33,584 nucleotides of DNA from Silene noctiflora (Eukaryota; Streptophyta; Magnoliopsida; Caryophyllales; Caryophyllaceae): NCBI GenBank assembly GCA_009801015.1, contig VHZZ01001168.1:106493-140076 (forward strand), given 5' to 3'. The first letter of the stretch is position 1, and the number at the start of each line of letters is the position of its first letter. The translations under genes and the position numbers were made by a program. The notes beneath the pieces were generated by a model. The model worked only from the letters and a program-made list of their open reading frames with translations, did not search any database and was not told the DNA's origin. Positions 1 to 12,177 of the stretch are shown here, piece after piece.

Positions 1-870
1 AAAGACATAAAATAAAATACAGTAATAAAATAAAATACAGTAATTTATCAAATAAAGAGGGTAAAAAAAATAGTACAAATCAAAAGACGTAAATGGAAGT
101 GATGTAGTCAAATTAAATAGAAGTGGAATCCTCCACTTGTCACTTTGTTCCTGATTTCACGTTCTTGTGAGTTAGTGAACTTCACCCTCTATTTTGTTAC
201 TCTAATTTATACGCGTCCTATGCACGCAAATGGAATTGTACTTTGCTTTTTCTATTTTTTATTTATTGAATTTACACCTTGATTTATGACGTGGTTTATT
301 ATGTACTCTTTAAATGTTATTGTATTAATAAAGATAAGATACCGTCATGGTAATGTACGTATCACTATGTCGTTAGTTATTTGTCTATGATAAATGTACT
401 AGGACGGTTCCTTTGGCGTATAATATCGTTCAATTTACGACATGGACAATATAAATATACAAATTATGATTCTACTTTCTAATTATGTTTCTTTTAAGAA
501 TACTTTTGTAAAAAAATTGTGATCCATAATCTAAAACTAGCCAGTAATTTTTGTGTAAGAGTGTTATATATTGTATAACAATTCTTTTATATATTGTGAA
601 AAGAGTAGACTCCGTATATAAAAAAACACAATGTAAATATATTTGTAACCTTAAACGAATCAATGAACCGGCTGTATCGTAAAACGGATTTACTTCATAT
701 TTTGTACTACAAGTTACTACAACAGCTAAAACAAAGTTGACACTTTGACACAAAATTCTCCGAGTTGAATCACGGGAGTCAAACCTAGATCCTTCGTCGT
801 TAAAACTTAGAACCCTTTTTCCTTGAAAGAATTAGGGTTTAAAAAATCCCCAATTTCATCCCTCAATTCA
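1..870. other. Upstream region of DEX1, no gene seen
   Basis: AT-rich sequence holding the DEX1 promoter and the first part of its leader. Reading frames here are short and show no family resemblance or codon pattern. The sequence changes near 780 from AT-rich to a pyrimidine-rich, leader-like stretch (CATCC/CTCAATC words). I cannot place a TATA box or transcription start with confidence. Confidence 0.6.
831..840 (+). promoter_or_regulatory. Telobox-like motif in DEX1 leader or proximal promoter
   Basis: ATTAGGGTTT contains the AGGGTTT core of plant teloboxes, which are common in the leaders and promoters of genes active in dividing tissue. It lies about 140 bases before the DEX1 start codon. 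The match is short, so this is a motif observation, not a demonstrated site. Confidence 0.3.
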
Positions 871-876
871 AATCAA

Positions 877-979
877 ATGCAGACATACATTCATTAATTT
901 AATCAAACACTTCGCAATTTCATCCTCAATCTGCAAATCTCGGAGCTCAATTTGCGCAAAATCAAATCACATGACATGA
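877..979 (+). promoter_or_regulatory. Two minimal upstream ORFs before DEX1
   Basis: Two AUGs precede the DEX1 start in the presumed leader. The one at 877 opens a six-codon frame ending in TAA at 895-897. The one at 971 reads ATG ACA TGA, and its stop codon (977-979) overlaps the DEX1 ATG (976-978). Such an arrangement could lower initiation or couple termination to reinitiation on the main frame. Whether both AUGs are in the mRNA depends on the transcription start, which the sequence does not reveal. Confidence 0.45.
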
Positions 980-3900
980 CATTGTCGGCGATTAAGAAGA
1001 ATTTATTGATCTTCGCTCTCATTTTCTTAATTATCAATCGAAACGATGTTGTTACGCAGCAGGATTCGAGTAATAACAAGTTTCGAAATCGAGGTGCTAC
1101 GGATGATGAAGCTGCATACCCTAATTTGTAAGTTTTGTGCAATTTTTGTGTTTTAATTGAGATTAGTTTTGATTTGTTTGATGAAAATTGGGCGAATTTG
1201 ATGTTTTAGGGATGAGAATGATTTGTTGAATACGCAATGTCCTCAGAATTTGGAGTTGCGATGGCAAACTGAAGTAAGCTCTAGTATTTATGCATCACCA
1301 TTAATTGCGGATATTAACAGGTTAGTTGTTGATGATTTCGTTGCGATTTCGATTGCATAGCTGCATTTACCGGCTTTTGTGTTGCTTTCTGTACTCTTTA
1401 GTTGTTGCTCCCTCCGTCCCCGTCAATTGTTTTGCTTTTCTACAGATATTTTAATCAAAGGTAAACAAGTGACTGGTATGAGAGTACTTTGATTTTTATC
1501 GTCCAGGAAGTGCTTCGTTATAACCGTATATGCTACTAGAATCAGTTTTTTTTTTTGCTGTGAACTTGGTCCAACTCTTCTTTGGTGTTGAATTAAGTAC
1601 GACATTAGTAGGTCATACCTTTTGTAACTCAGACATTGGAAGTATCAGACGCGATTGGAAGTATCTGACTCCGTTAGCATACGTCTCATTGCCACGTTTA
1701 TCTTTGAAATGATGCTATTTCACCGGTGCAAATCTCTTTGACATAAATAAACTTCCTTTCAACCTGAGGTATTACGGGCTCAAAACTATACGCAATCCAT
1801 GTTTTTGGATCATGATATAAAAACTTGGCTGTTATGTTTTGGAATTTGTAGCTGCCGTCACAGTATTACCTTTACATAGCAATCTATGCCAACCAATTCT
1901 TCATTAGATGACCCCATTTCTTACTGTTATATGACTCCATCCTTAATTATATATATGATTAAATCTTTGTTATCCATTAATTTTCTAGTAAAATTAGCGG
2001 TCAAAGACTCAAATACATACTAACAAATGCGGCGGGTGTGTGTAAAAAAGACATAAAAGTGACAACATAGACGGCTAACGTTGAATATCTATGGAATGTT
2101 GTTAGCACTTTTGGTTAAACAATTTTGAAATTATAGTTGGATTTTGACCCTTGACGTTTCATTCACGACACCTCATACCACAATTTTGTGACCAACACTG
2201 GTATCGGCTCTACGTTTTTGTACATGGATGAGGTGTGCTCTGTTATGATCTTCTCTTATTGAGATAATCATGCAGTGCGAGTCTTCTATAATTGGATATT
2301 AATATTGTCACTGCTTTTGTGTACAGTGATGGGAAACTAGAAGTTGTTGTTCCTTCGTTTGTTCATTACCTGGAAGTACTAGAAGGGTCAGATGGGGATA
2401 AAATGCCAGGTTATTTTCGCTCGTTTTGCTCTCTTTTTTGTGTGCAATTGGCAACTACTATTCTTCTGCGGTTTTTGTATGTGCTGAAAGATATGTTTGC
2501 CTAGCGTCGTGGCTTTTAAATTGATTTTACTATACTCTAGTTTTCTTTTGAGACCCCTAGCTTTTTGTTGAAGAGAAGCTTCGGTGGCTGTCTGACTTGG
2601 TAGAACTACATATGGTTTCTTCATTACAATTCCTTGATTTTTAATGCAATCAACCTTCTTGATTTTTGAATTTGCCAGGGTGGCCTGCTTATCACCAATC
2701 AAATGTTCATTCTAGCCCTCTTCTATTTGATATTGACAAAGACGGCGTTAGAGAGATAGCCTTGGCTACATATAATGGTGAAGTTCTCTTTTTTAGGTCA
2801 GTTGCCATCTCTAACTGTTCAGTATCTTCAGATTTTCACTTATGAGCGTATGGCATTGTATATTGTGTAATTGATGGATATTTCTATGTGTAAATTTTCC
2901 ACGTATCTCAGAGCTTCAGGCTATATGATGCAAGATAAACTGGTTGTACCTCGAAGGAGAGTTCCTAAAAACTGGCATGTTGGATTAAAACCAGATCCCG
3001 TTGATCGCTCTCATCCTGATGTTCATGATGAGGAGCTCGTGCAGGAGGCTGCTGAAATGGACTTGGTGTCTCGTGAGCTATTCTGACCTTACCTTAGTAG
3101 TATAATGTTGATGTTGCATTGTTTTATTTATGTATCGTGATTCACGGTGGACAAGTTTTACAGCGAATCCTGTTCTTATTTGGAGGTCCTTGCGTCCGAG
3201 TTACAAATGTTTTTGCTGATTTACTCTTTCTTGTTGCGCTCTTTGATTTTTTCTTCAAAATTTGCTTTGTACTAGTCGACATAACATCACGACATAGGAC
3301 ATGTAGTTGACTCAATCAACGTCAATACTAAATGATATTCAAGTATGCACAGAGAAGTGTTTATACAAGTAGGTCACGTGAAAATAAAAGTTTGACATGA
3401 TAGAAGATTTTTTATTTGTATTTAATCCATCTGCCATGATATTTGATGGATGTATCCGTGGATCTAATTGCGGTGAAGCTAAACATGAGTTGTCTAATTC
3501 AAGCATTGTGGATACTCTTGCTTATTTAATCAACTTCTGACACTGGGCAACTCCCAACACTCCCATTGGTGCTGTCGCAGATCTAAAAGATGCCAAGATG
3601 GGGTCAAATTTACCTGTGAATCAGTCACATCAAGAGCAGCCCATGATGGCAAACTCGTCTGTTCCTGACACACAGAGTAAAAATGATAGTCAGGGAGAAG
3701 CCAATCTGCAAATGACTAAGAGTGTGAATTTATCTGTAGATTCTGGATCAAGTCTGCATACTGAGAATATATCAACTTCTTTGAATGAGGGAAAAATGAA
3801 TGATAGCCAAGTAGAAGCAACTGTAAATGTAACAGCTAATAATTCTACAAGTACTGGGTCAGAGGGCACTGTTAATTTGGGGGATGAGAAAAGTAATGCT

Positions 3901-6900
3901 TCTGTAACTACTGGATTAGATAGTGTCACAACTGCCGAGAACGGAACAAAACCCGGAAGACGGCTGCTGGAAGATACTGGCACAAAAGGAGTAGACAGTA
4001 GTGGAAGTACTCATACTGCAACTGTGGAGAATGATGATGCTCTTGAAGCAGAAGCAGACTCTTCTTTCGAGTTATTTCGTGATAGTGAAGAACTGGCAGA
4101 TGAATATAGCTACGACTATGACGATTACGTGGACGAGAACATGTGGGGAGATGAAGATTGGATTGAATCTGAACATGAGAAAGTGGAAGACTACGTTGAT
4201 ATTGATGCTCATATTTTGGGGACTCCTGTAAGTGTATTTGTTCTGCAGACAGAATTAACTGCATATTTTTTGGTGAGATACTAGAGATTAAATTGTTACT
4301 TTTTCATTTTTATCAGGTCATTGCTGACATCGATAATGATGGGGTATCAGAGATGGTGGTTGCTGTGTCTTATTTCTTTGATCGCGAGTAAGTTCTTTTT
4401 GGAGTCATCTCGTTAATTTTAGCCATAGTGAGTGAAACATTTATGTAACTTAGGGAATCAAAAATTGTAAGAGCTCCTTCCGTAAGGGCCATCCTTCCCA
4501 ACTTTCAGGCAGCTTCTTCTTTTGCCACACTACCCCCCTTCAATAAATTTCTGGATCTAGGGGGCCTCTTTTAAGGTCTATCCTTAAAATTTGAATTAAA
4601 GTAACAGATTTATCCTACAGCCCACCAAATCAACTTTTAATATTCCTCTTTTACTCTTACCAATTGCCTACTCACTTGTTCTCCTATATCTTCACGACAA
4701 AAGCAAATGAAGCAATTCCATATTATAGGAGGGAGTATTGAAATACTATATATAACGTAACTCGCTGTAGTTTATTTTTACATGGAGAACTGTGTTTGAG
4801 GATTCAGTTTCTAGTGTAGGAACAATTGGCATTGTCTGTTATCTGTGGAATGTTCTTGTCTGTAATGCTATTATGGGTCTGCATATATTGCCTTTTTATT
4901 GGCTTTGTGGAATTACTGGAGTATTTGTTCATGAGAAATTTGTCTCTCCTATTTAAATTATTATTTTAAGCAGAGGTAAAATTGTGTACATCGAGGTTTT
5001 AGCTCTCTTACCTTGCCAATTTACCCTGCCATTGGCAGGAGCCTTCGGCACTGGGTATCTTTCTTTTTGTATGAAATTAATTTTAGATTGGGTACTTATG
5101 CTGGAGCTTTTTGCTTTGCAAGCTGACAGTTACTATGACAAACCAGAGCATGGAAAAGAGTTAGGTGATATTGATATTGGAAAATACGTTGCGGGTGGGG
5201 TTGTTGTCTTCAATCTTGATACAAAGCAAGTTAAGTGGACTGCTCCCCTGGATTTGAGCACAGACTCCGCAACATACCGTGCTTACATATACTCTACACC
5301 AACTGTGGCTGATTTGGATAATGATGGGAATCTAGACATTCTTGTTGGGACTTCATTCGGCTTGTTTTATGTCCTTGATCATCATGGTAATGCCTTCTTT
5401 ACTCCTTAACAGGTCCTATATTTTTTTCCATGTTTTATCATTTTTTTATATTCTATTTAGTATTTTAATGTTTATATGGTTTTAAGATAGTTGTGTTTTC
5501 ATCATTTTGCTGTGGGGCATTTAAAGTTTTGAGTTCTGACAAAAATAGTGGTTGTGCAATTTCTTATTTTATTCTTCTACCTCCTGTTTTTTCCCGAATT
5601 CCTTTTTGTGATATTAAAAGTCGGCTGCTAGTCTGCTACATCACATATTGTACACCAAGAAAAGCCCATGGGATGGCTCGTTATTAGTTTTTTAAATACT
5701 TTGAAGATTTTTGCCTCATGAATTGTTGTCAACTTACACAGGAATTTTTCTTTTTGACATAAAATATGTGATATTAATTAAGGGACATTTTCGGTGATAA
5801 AATTTATTATAATTGTATTGATAAATTAAAATATCTGTTTTCAATTAATGTTAATTTGATATTAAGACTTGTAGATCTTTATTTTGGGTTATCTTTATGA
5901 AAATATATAATTGCCAGCAATCCTGTGGCTAACCCAGCCTCTAGAAAACAGGTGGTTAAGGGGACATCATTTTTCTCGAATAAGGCAAGGAGGCTTTGGT
6001 GCATCAGAGCCCAGACCCTTTAGGCAAAAGTTTTCATCATTCCCAAGGCTGAAAAGCCACTTCTAGAAATAACATGATATCATGTTAATATGGTTTATAT
6101 ATCACTTTGATCATATTAGGTTGTATATAGCCACGATTAGGCAACGTCAGTTGCATTTATGCCATTACGGTTGCTAGTCTGATCATGATTGGCGCGGAGA
6201 TATAATTCCCAAGTGTCAAACTTGACTCACTGCTCTATAGTTGGCTTATATGCGTGCAATCTTAAAAAGTTGCTCCGTCACAACAGTTGAAAATCACATA
6301 TAAAAGTAAGACACCCACACATGCCGAACTCACGCTTTTTTAATAATTATTGATTGTCATAGTTTATCGTGGTGGCTTCAAATGTTGAATATCCTTTTTT
6401 TCCCAATTAGTTAATTCTTTTTTTTTTGTCTTGCTACAGGTAAGGTCAGAGATAAGTTTCCTCTCGAAATGGCTGAAATTCAAGGGGCTGTGGTGGCAGC
6501 AGATATCAATGATGATGGTAAAATTGAACTAGTGACTGCTGATGTACACGGAAATATTGCAGCCTGGACTACTCAGGGAAAGGAGATATGGGAAGCACAT
6601 GTCAAAAGTCGTGTTCCTCAGGTAAAATGTAATTTTGACTTCAGTTGTTTCGGGTTATTTCTATATAGGTAACAAAATTTTCCTGCTTCATTTGATGGGT
6701 CGTTGGAGCACAAAAACTTTGGAGAGACGGTCTCTCACTAAATTCTTGAGACACTCTCTCAGGAGACTTACTGGTTTGTGTGGGTTAAGTCACTGAACGT
6801 TTTCTCTTGGATGTTGAATATGGCTTTCTTACTGGTTCTGTTTAAGTTATTTCTCTAAATTGTTTGTGATTCAATTCTTTGATCGACACTTGGTTTTTCT

Positions 6901-8874
6901 GCTAACTGCAATTAATTCTCTCGTTTGTGAAATATACCCTTGTTCGTGGTTCTTTAATAGAGCGATAGAGGAGAGTTGTGTTGTCTGGTGAGTGGTAAAA
7001 CAATGCTCTCGTTATGTTACAGAACCCAGTTTACACAACAGAATTCATGTCATTATGTTACCTCGTTGTATAGCGCGCTATAGAAAACGCCGACATTTTG
7101 GGCACTTCCACCTTCACGGTTATTTTACTTGTATTTTTGCATCTTTTCTATACTTTCTGCTATTTTACGGAAACAATTGGCTATTGGGAATCTTCGCCTC
7201 TTCCCTCAAGGCAATTACACCTTTGGATTTGTGTACTGTTTCGTTGCCTGCTGCGTTACCACCTTTTTTGAAGCACCCAATATCAGAATATAATTAGTCC
7301 GTGATAACTATCTCACGTTTATATTCTGGTGCATTTGATTTCAAGGGCCCCACTGTTGGTGATGTTGATGGGGATGGACATACAGATGTTGTGGTTCCGA
7401 CTTTGTCTGGAAATATATATGTTCTCAGCGGAAGGGATGGCAAAATAGTTCGCCCGTACCCTTACAGAACTCATGGAAGAGTGATGAATCAAGTTCTGCT
7501 TGTTGACTTGAGCAAAAGGGGAGAGAAAAAGAATGGACTAACCATTGTCACAACATCTTTTGATGGTTATTTGTATCTTATAGATGGGCCCACATCTTGT
7601 GCTGATGTTGTAGATATTGGAGAAACATCGTAAGACTTGCTTCTTCTGTTCGTTTAGGTTGAATGGTTTCTCACAAATATCCAGATTCTTATTTATCAAA
7701 TGTTCTGGTAACAGATACAGTATGGCGTTAGCAGACAATGTCGACGGTGGTGATGATCTTGATCTTATTGTAACGACTATGAATGGAAATGTGTTTTGCT
7801 TTTCAACTCCATCTCCTCATCATCCACTCAAGGTGTGTGTACTTTATGTCAATATTTATGGTTTTCGTTGTTGTTTGTTCATCATTTTCTCTTATATATT
7901 GTTCCTTTGAATTACTGTGTATACAGGCATGGGGATCAACCAACCAAGGAAGAAACAATGTTGCCAGCCGGTTAAACCGGCAGGGAATTTATGTCTTGCC
8001 TTCTCATCGGAACTTCCGTGACGAAGAAGGGAAAAACTTCTGGGTTGAATTCGAGATAGTAGATTCATATAGACGCCCTTCAGGAACACAAGCACCGTAC
8101 AATGTCACGGTATTTTGTTCTTTTCATTTCTTTCACAATGATTATATTCCTCTTTTACTTTGGTCTCTTACAAAAAAAAGTGGTGCAAGATGTTAGAAAG
8201 CACAACTGAAAATGTTTTTTTGGCTACAACAAATCAACAATATCCCTTTTACTCCTATTGCTCCCTATCCCTCTCTGCTGGTGGATGGTGAAGTAGTTTC
8301 CCAGCAAGATGATTGGAAGATGTCAATAATATTTCCAAAGGCCTGAGGGATCCCGAAAGTGGCATAGGGGGTCGGATGTACACAACCTTATCCTTGTTTT
8401 AACAACAGAGAGAGATTGTTTGCGAATAACCCAATATGAATACTGGAAGATTGTCAAATAAACATTTAAAGAAGGAAATTTGGAAGATCTAAGAAACAGA
8501 TTTAGTTGGTAGTGCATTATTTCAGCAAGTTTCACATTTTTCTCCCTTTTATGCAGATAACCTTGTTGGTTCCTGGCAATTATCAAGGCGAGAGAAGTAT
8601 CAAACAAACTCAGATCTACGATAAACCAGGTAAGTATCGTGTGAAGCTTCCAACAGTTGCGGTGAGGACCACTGGCACAGTGTTGATCGAAATGCTGGAC
8701 ACTAATGGTCTCTATTTCTCCGACGAATTCTCATTGACATTCCACATGTATTACTACAAGCTACTAAAGTGGCTTGTAGTACTCCCTATGCTTGGGATGT
8801 TTGGCATCCTTGTAATCCTTCAACCTCAAGAAGGCATGCCGTTGCCTTCCTTTTCGAGGAATACTGACTTGTAG
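976..8874 (+). CDS. DEX1: DEX1 (DEFECTIVE IN EXINE FORMATION 1), 13 coding exons, 894 aa
   Basis: Exons: 976-1127, 1210-1320, 2327-2409, 2679-2796, 2912-3072, 3581-4227, 4317-4387, 5130-5386, 6440-6621, 7346-7629, 7715-7832, 7927-8109, 8557-8874. All introns are GT-AG, phases agree, and the sum is 2685 nt; the family is about 895 aa. Residues 1-30 hold a hydrophobic signal segment. Acidic FG-GAP/integrin-alpha-type motifs (Ca2+-binding DxDxDG style) occur near 83 (split by intron 2), 133, 428, 509, 555, 600 and 696. Residues 208-350 are a variable Ser/Thr/Asn-rich spacer, and 364-416 are strongly acidic and Tyr/Asp-rich. A transmembrane segment lies near 858-877, followed by a short tail ending SRNTDL. 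In Arabidopsis DEX1 is required for primexine formation and sporopollenin patterning on microspores. The exon 5/6 junction lies in the variable spacer and is the least certain; its phase fits. The start at 976 is the ATG leading into the signal peptide. Confidence 0.95.
1408..1486. mobile_element. Decayed Stowaway-like MITE in DEX1 intron 2
   Basis: The left end begins CTCCCTCCGTCCCCGTCAAT, the classic Stowaway (Tc1/mariner MITE) terminal sequence. About 50 bases on, GTAAACAAGTGACTGGTATG is an imperfect reverse complement of it. The element is under 90 bp and its right end has diverged. The rest of this intron (1321-2326) shows nothing else recognisable. Confidence 0.45.
8335..8440 (+). mobile_element. 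SINE relic (Au-SINE-like) in DEX1 intron 12
   Basis: The stretch GTCGGATGTACACAACCTTA (8371-8390), followed by TCCTTG and an AGAGAGATTGTTTGCGAATA-type segment, resembles the 3' body of plant Au-like SINEs: a GGATGTACGCAACCTTA core, then an AGAGGCTGTTTCC segment. No intact pol III A/B boxes or flanking duplications could be recognised, so this is a truncated relic. It is in the same sense as DEX1. The identification is from memory of the SINE body. Confidence 0.45.
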
Positions 8875-9470
8875 TGTTGACTTCTACTGAAAGCTACATC
8901 ATTTGACAATTATACACCCCAATGGCCTGAAATTGCCTCATACACATCTTAGCGAGAAATGCGAGAACATTATGCCACCCTTATACAGCACGAGATCTTT
9001 TATCTGGGTTACCAATATGTCTTTTGAGAGTTTACAGCAGTATAGAAGTTGAGGGTGGCCATAATTCTGATTTTGGGCCCAATTAGTACCCTTGAAGGGG
9101 CTTTCGGATGATGGACGTGTACTCGAAGAAGAAAAACCTCAAAAGAAATTGTATGTTCATCCAAGGTATTTATGGAATTTGTAGCCTGAACATTGTAGAT
9201 TGTAATTCTTTTCAGAGACGGATAATCTTTTAGGGGTGCTGTTCTGTTCTCTTGTTTTTTTTTTTTCTTTTTTTCTTTTTTCTTTTTTCTTTTTTTCCCC
9301 GAAGTGCTTTGAAATCGCGACTTGCAATTGGCGAAGTATATGAGTCGGGTATAGCACAATTGATTGTGAGAATCATGACAATCAGCTTTCAACCTTGTGT
9401 GAATTTGTCTTGTGGTATTATGGTGTAGATGTTTTGTAGGTAGTTAAAGTTATGAGCAACATTATTAATT
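8875..9470 (+). other. DEX1 3' flank, presumed 3' UTR and terminator region
   Basis: No gene is seen. The sequence directly after the stop is moderately GC-balanced and UTR-like. A 50-base pyrimidine tract (T/C, 9252-9300) follows. I see no strong AATAAA near the expected 3' end, so the poly(A) site is not assigned. Confidence 0.4.
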
Positions 9471-9502
9471 ACCGGTTTAAATTTTGTTTAACATTAAAAC
9501 AG

Positions 9503-9685
9503 CAGCAAGTCTCATTGAAGACGGGCATATCCGTCACAAGCGGAAGACGGGACAAGTAATGTCATAAGACAAAAGCAAAATGCCTACTCACTAAACATTC
9601 TGCTTTTGTCTTATCTACCTTCTTGGGTTACTTCACCTGTCTTCAGCTTGTGACGGATGATGCTCGTTTTCAATGAGAATTTTTG
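9503..9685. mobile_element. Foldback MITE, Mutator-like, 183 bp, with 9-bp target duplication
   Basis: The ends are imperfect inverted repeats around TCTCATTGAAGACGG / TTTTCAATGAGA. Internal pairs (CCGTCACAAGCGGAAGACGG against CTGTCTTCAGCTTGTGACGG, and TAAGACAAAAGCAAAATG against CATTCTGCTTTTGTCTTA) make nearly the whole element one long hairpin. It is flanked by TTAAAACAG (9494-9502) and TTAAAATAG (9686-9694), a 9-bp duplication with one mismatch. That size is typical of Mutator-like elements. It has no coding capacity. A related copy is at 17853-18032. Confidence 0.75.
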
Positions 9686-9694
9686 TTAAAATAG

Positions 9695-10449
9695 CTTATT
9701 CCGGTCATAATTATCAAAAGACATATAAGTAAAGTAAGTGAAAAGACTTGCCATCTCCGGTTTAAATGGCTCTATTAGTTTCGAGGAACACATTAAGCAT
9801 CAATTTTATGTATAGCTAATATAATCAATCCAAATAATTCCATGCTAATTGTTCACTTATAAAATCGACGATATGCTCATTTTGAAAACAAGTACTCGTA
9901 GAAGAGTCCGTTTGTTTCACGATCAATGATAAAAATAGTTACGAAAAACACATAATGAGTCGCAAGAAAAGTAGTCTATCAAAAACTCAGAAAGAAACCG
10001 TTCCTCCCCTTCTCCCATTCAAATAATTTCTACATTCATGGAATATGTGTGAATAGTATTGGAACATAGGGAATAATATGAAACCGTCTTTCACGAAACT
10101 TACTCATCCCGAAAATAAAAAAGGTAAAAGAATGAGAAATGTTCCCGAGGTTGTGCAAGGTTGATAGTGAAGTGAAGTAGTGAAGTGTAGAGATGCTCGT
10201 TGGAGAATGAGCCATTGTTTGCTTTTTTTATTATTTTTAATTATATTTTTATTTTTTCTTTAAACTTTGGTTTTCTTTTTCTTTTGCCTCGTCTCTTTTT
10301 TCTCTCTTTAATCTTCTTTTTCATCACAGTACCGTGAAAGAGCGTGTTCTTGAGTTGTCCCCTTTTTTTTTTTTCCTTTTTTGACTTTTGTGTCCGATCA
10401 ACTTATCCCTTTTTAACCATACCCTAACTTTGAATTAATCCCACTGCTA
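9695..10449. other. Intergenic, no gene seen
   Basis: AT-rich sequence with long T/C tracts at 10205-10320 and 10361-10382. No coding frame, RNA gene or repeat could be supported. Confidence 0.5.
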
Positions 10450-10874
10450 GACCATCCCCAAGCAAGGTCACCAACTGGGTCNTGACCTTATTGGGTCGTG
10501 CTAATGACTCATTAAACTAGGATTAAGAAGACGATTTTGGTGACCTTGAATAACTCAGGGTCAATTTGTGACCTTGAATTGAGACTTGGTGACCTTGAGT
10601 TGAGGTTGGTGACCCGACACATGTCATCCTCTCATTTGTGACCTGGAACATATCATCCTCTCATTTGTTAGTAATTAATAATTGAAAAAGTATGAGAGTT
10701 TTTGGTGGGGTAAAGAATGTGGAAAATTATTGGAAAGTGAAAAATGATTGGGTTGGTGACCCAGGTCGTGACCTTCTGCTTGGGAGAGTGAAAGTGGGTC
10801 AAGATAAATAAGGTGAGATTAAGGGCTAAAACGTTGGTGACCCAGTTAGCGTGACCTTCTGCTTGGGGATGGTC
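10450..10874. mobile_element. PIF/Harbinger-like MITE, about 425 bp, with duplicated right end
   Basis: The termini are GACCATCCCCAAGCA (10450-10464) and its reverse complement TGCTTGGGGATGGTC (10860-10874). The flanking trinucleotides are CTA (10447-10449) and TTA (10875-10877), close to the 3-bp TWA duplication of PIF/Harbinger elements. The interior is unusually rich in GGTGACC/GGTCACC words. The right subterminal unit, GTTGGTGACCCAG then GTGACCTTCTGCTTGGG, is present twice (10752-10786 and 10833-10867). The N at 10482 lies inside this element. It has no coding capacity. Confidence 0.6.
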
Positions 10875-12177
10875 TTAATATCACACAATACTCAAAACTG
10901 ATGTAAATAAGGTAAAAAAAAAAATGAGGGTTACCACTGTTAAGTAAGATCTGTTCTTTATATCATCTCAAAAACATATTTAAATTTAAGACAAACATAA
11001 ATTACATAAAAAAAAAAATAATTTTATAGTATAAAACTGACATTTGATCAGATTTGGAACGACTTACTTCGGGTTTGCAAGGAGTTCAGGTCAGGTGGGG
11101 TTGATTCATTTTGAGTTCGAATAATGGACTGTATGCAATAATATACATTCGTTGGGTTACTAGTCAAATTCTAGCCGTCAGTTCGGATGTCGTGTAAGGT
11201 ACTAGTCATCAGATCACTCAGACCGAGTCAATTTTGTCAGGTCTACACTACACAGAAAATTTATTAAAACGAAGAAAGTTTAAAACAAAATATGTAACAT
11301 ATAAAAGAACCGTTAATACATTATACAATAATCTTACCCGATAATTACCTAAAAGACAAAGTGATTATATTAGGATTCCTAAGATTTCCCATTTCTCCTC
11401 TAAAGCATAAAAAAGAGCACTCATTTTGGATGTTTAATCATTACAAATTTTGCTTTATTTGATCTCACGGGGATTTGAGCTATTATTATTATTATTATTA
11501 TTAAACTTAAACTTGTTTTCGTGTGAACATTATTTCCATTTTCTTGCGTCTATTTTTGATTTCTAGACTCTAAAGTAGCACACTATTATTATCTACTTAG
11601 TAAAATATTTCATGCTCAAAGTCTCAATTCTCAAGCAATAAAAATGGATATAATCTATCCTAAGTTACTTAAATATGTACTCGATTAGACATGTTTTCTA
11701 ATTTTTGGGAAAACGGTATATTAAAATATTATTTTTCACGATGCTAAGTCTGATGACTGAGATGTGCGTTGATTAAAAATTTAAAAGATAAATTAGGCAT
11801 TACACATGAGAAATATAGATTCTTGTCTTTTATTACGAGATTAATCTGATTTTTTCATATACATTAAGCTTTAAAACAATACACAGATCCGCTCTATTAG
11901 TGAAATTGTAAAAACAAATATTCACTACTAGAATTTAAAACTCATTTCCATCTATTCTATGAAACTGCAATGGAACGAGTGAAATTAAGGGGAATTGTAA
12001 CGTCACCCAGAAATATACTCTGTCACTCGTTTTTATGCTTGAGTTAGATTAAACTAATTAATCAATTCATTCACAAAACGAACGGCACATATAATTTACT
12101 CTAACATTATCATTCTCCTAAATTACGACATTAACAAGCATTTAGAAAAGCATCAGTACTGTAGAGAGACTTGCGAA
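10875..12177. other. Intergenic, no gene; (TAT)n microsatellite
   Basis: AT-rich spacer. A (TAT)n simple repeat of 22-23 bases occurs at 11481-11502. A patch at 11060-11250 is richer in GGGTC/GTCAG words and may be old transposon sequence, but no ends could be found. No gene is supported. Confidence 0.5.

Noticed and set aside
4472..4736. Stowaway MITE in DEX1 intron 7 (CTCCTTCCGT then AGGAGGGAGTA)
   Set aside because: The two ends match only about ten bases imperfectly and no further pairing or TA duplication is convincing.
6992..7297. A 101-codon open frame in DEX1 intron 9
   Set aside because: It lies between well-defined exons 9 and 10, has no family resemblance and is not in phase with either exon.
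9009..9392. Minus-strand 127-codon open frame in the DEX1 3' flank
   Set aside because: It contains a poly-Lys tract translated from the T/C run and no recognisable domain.
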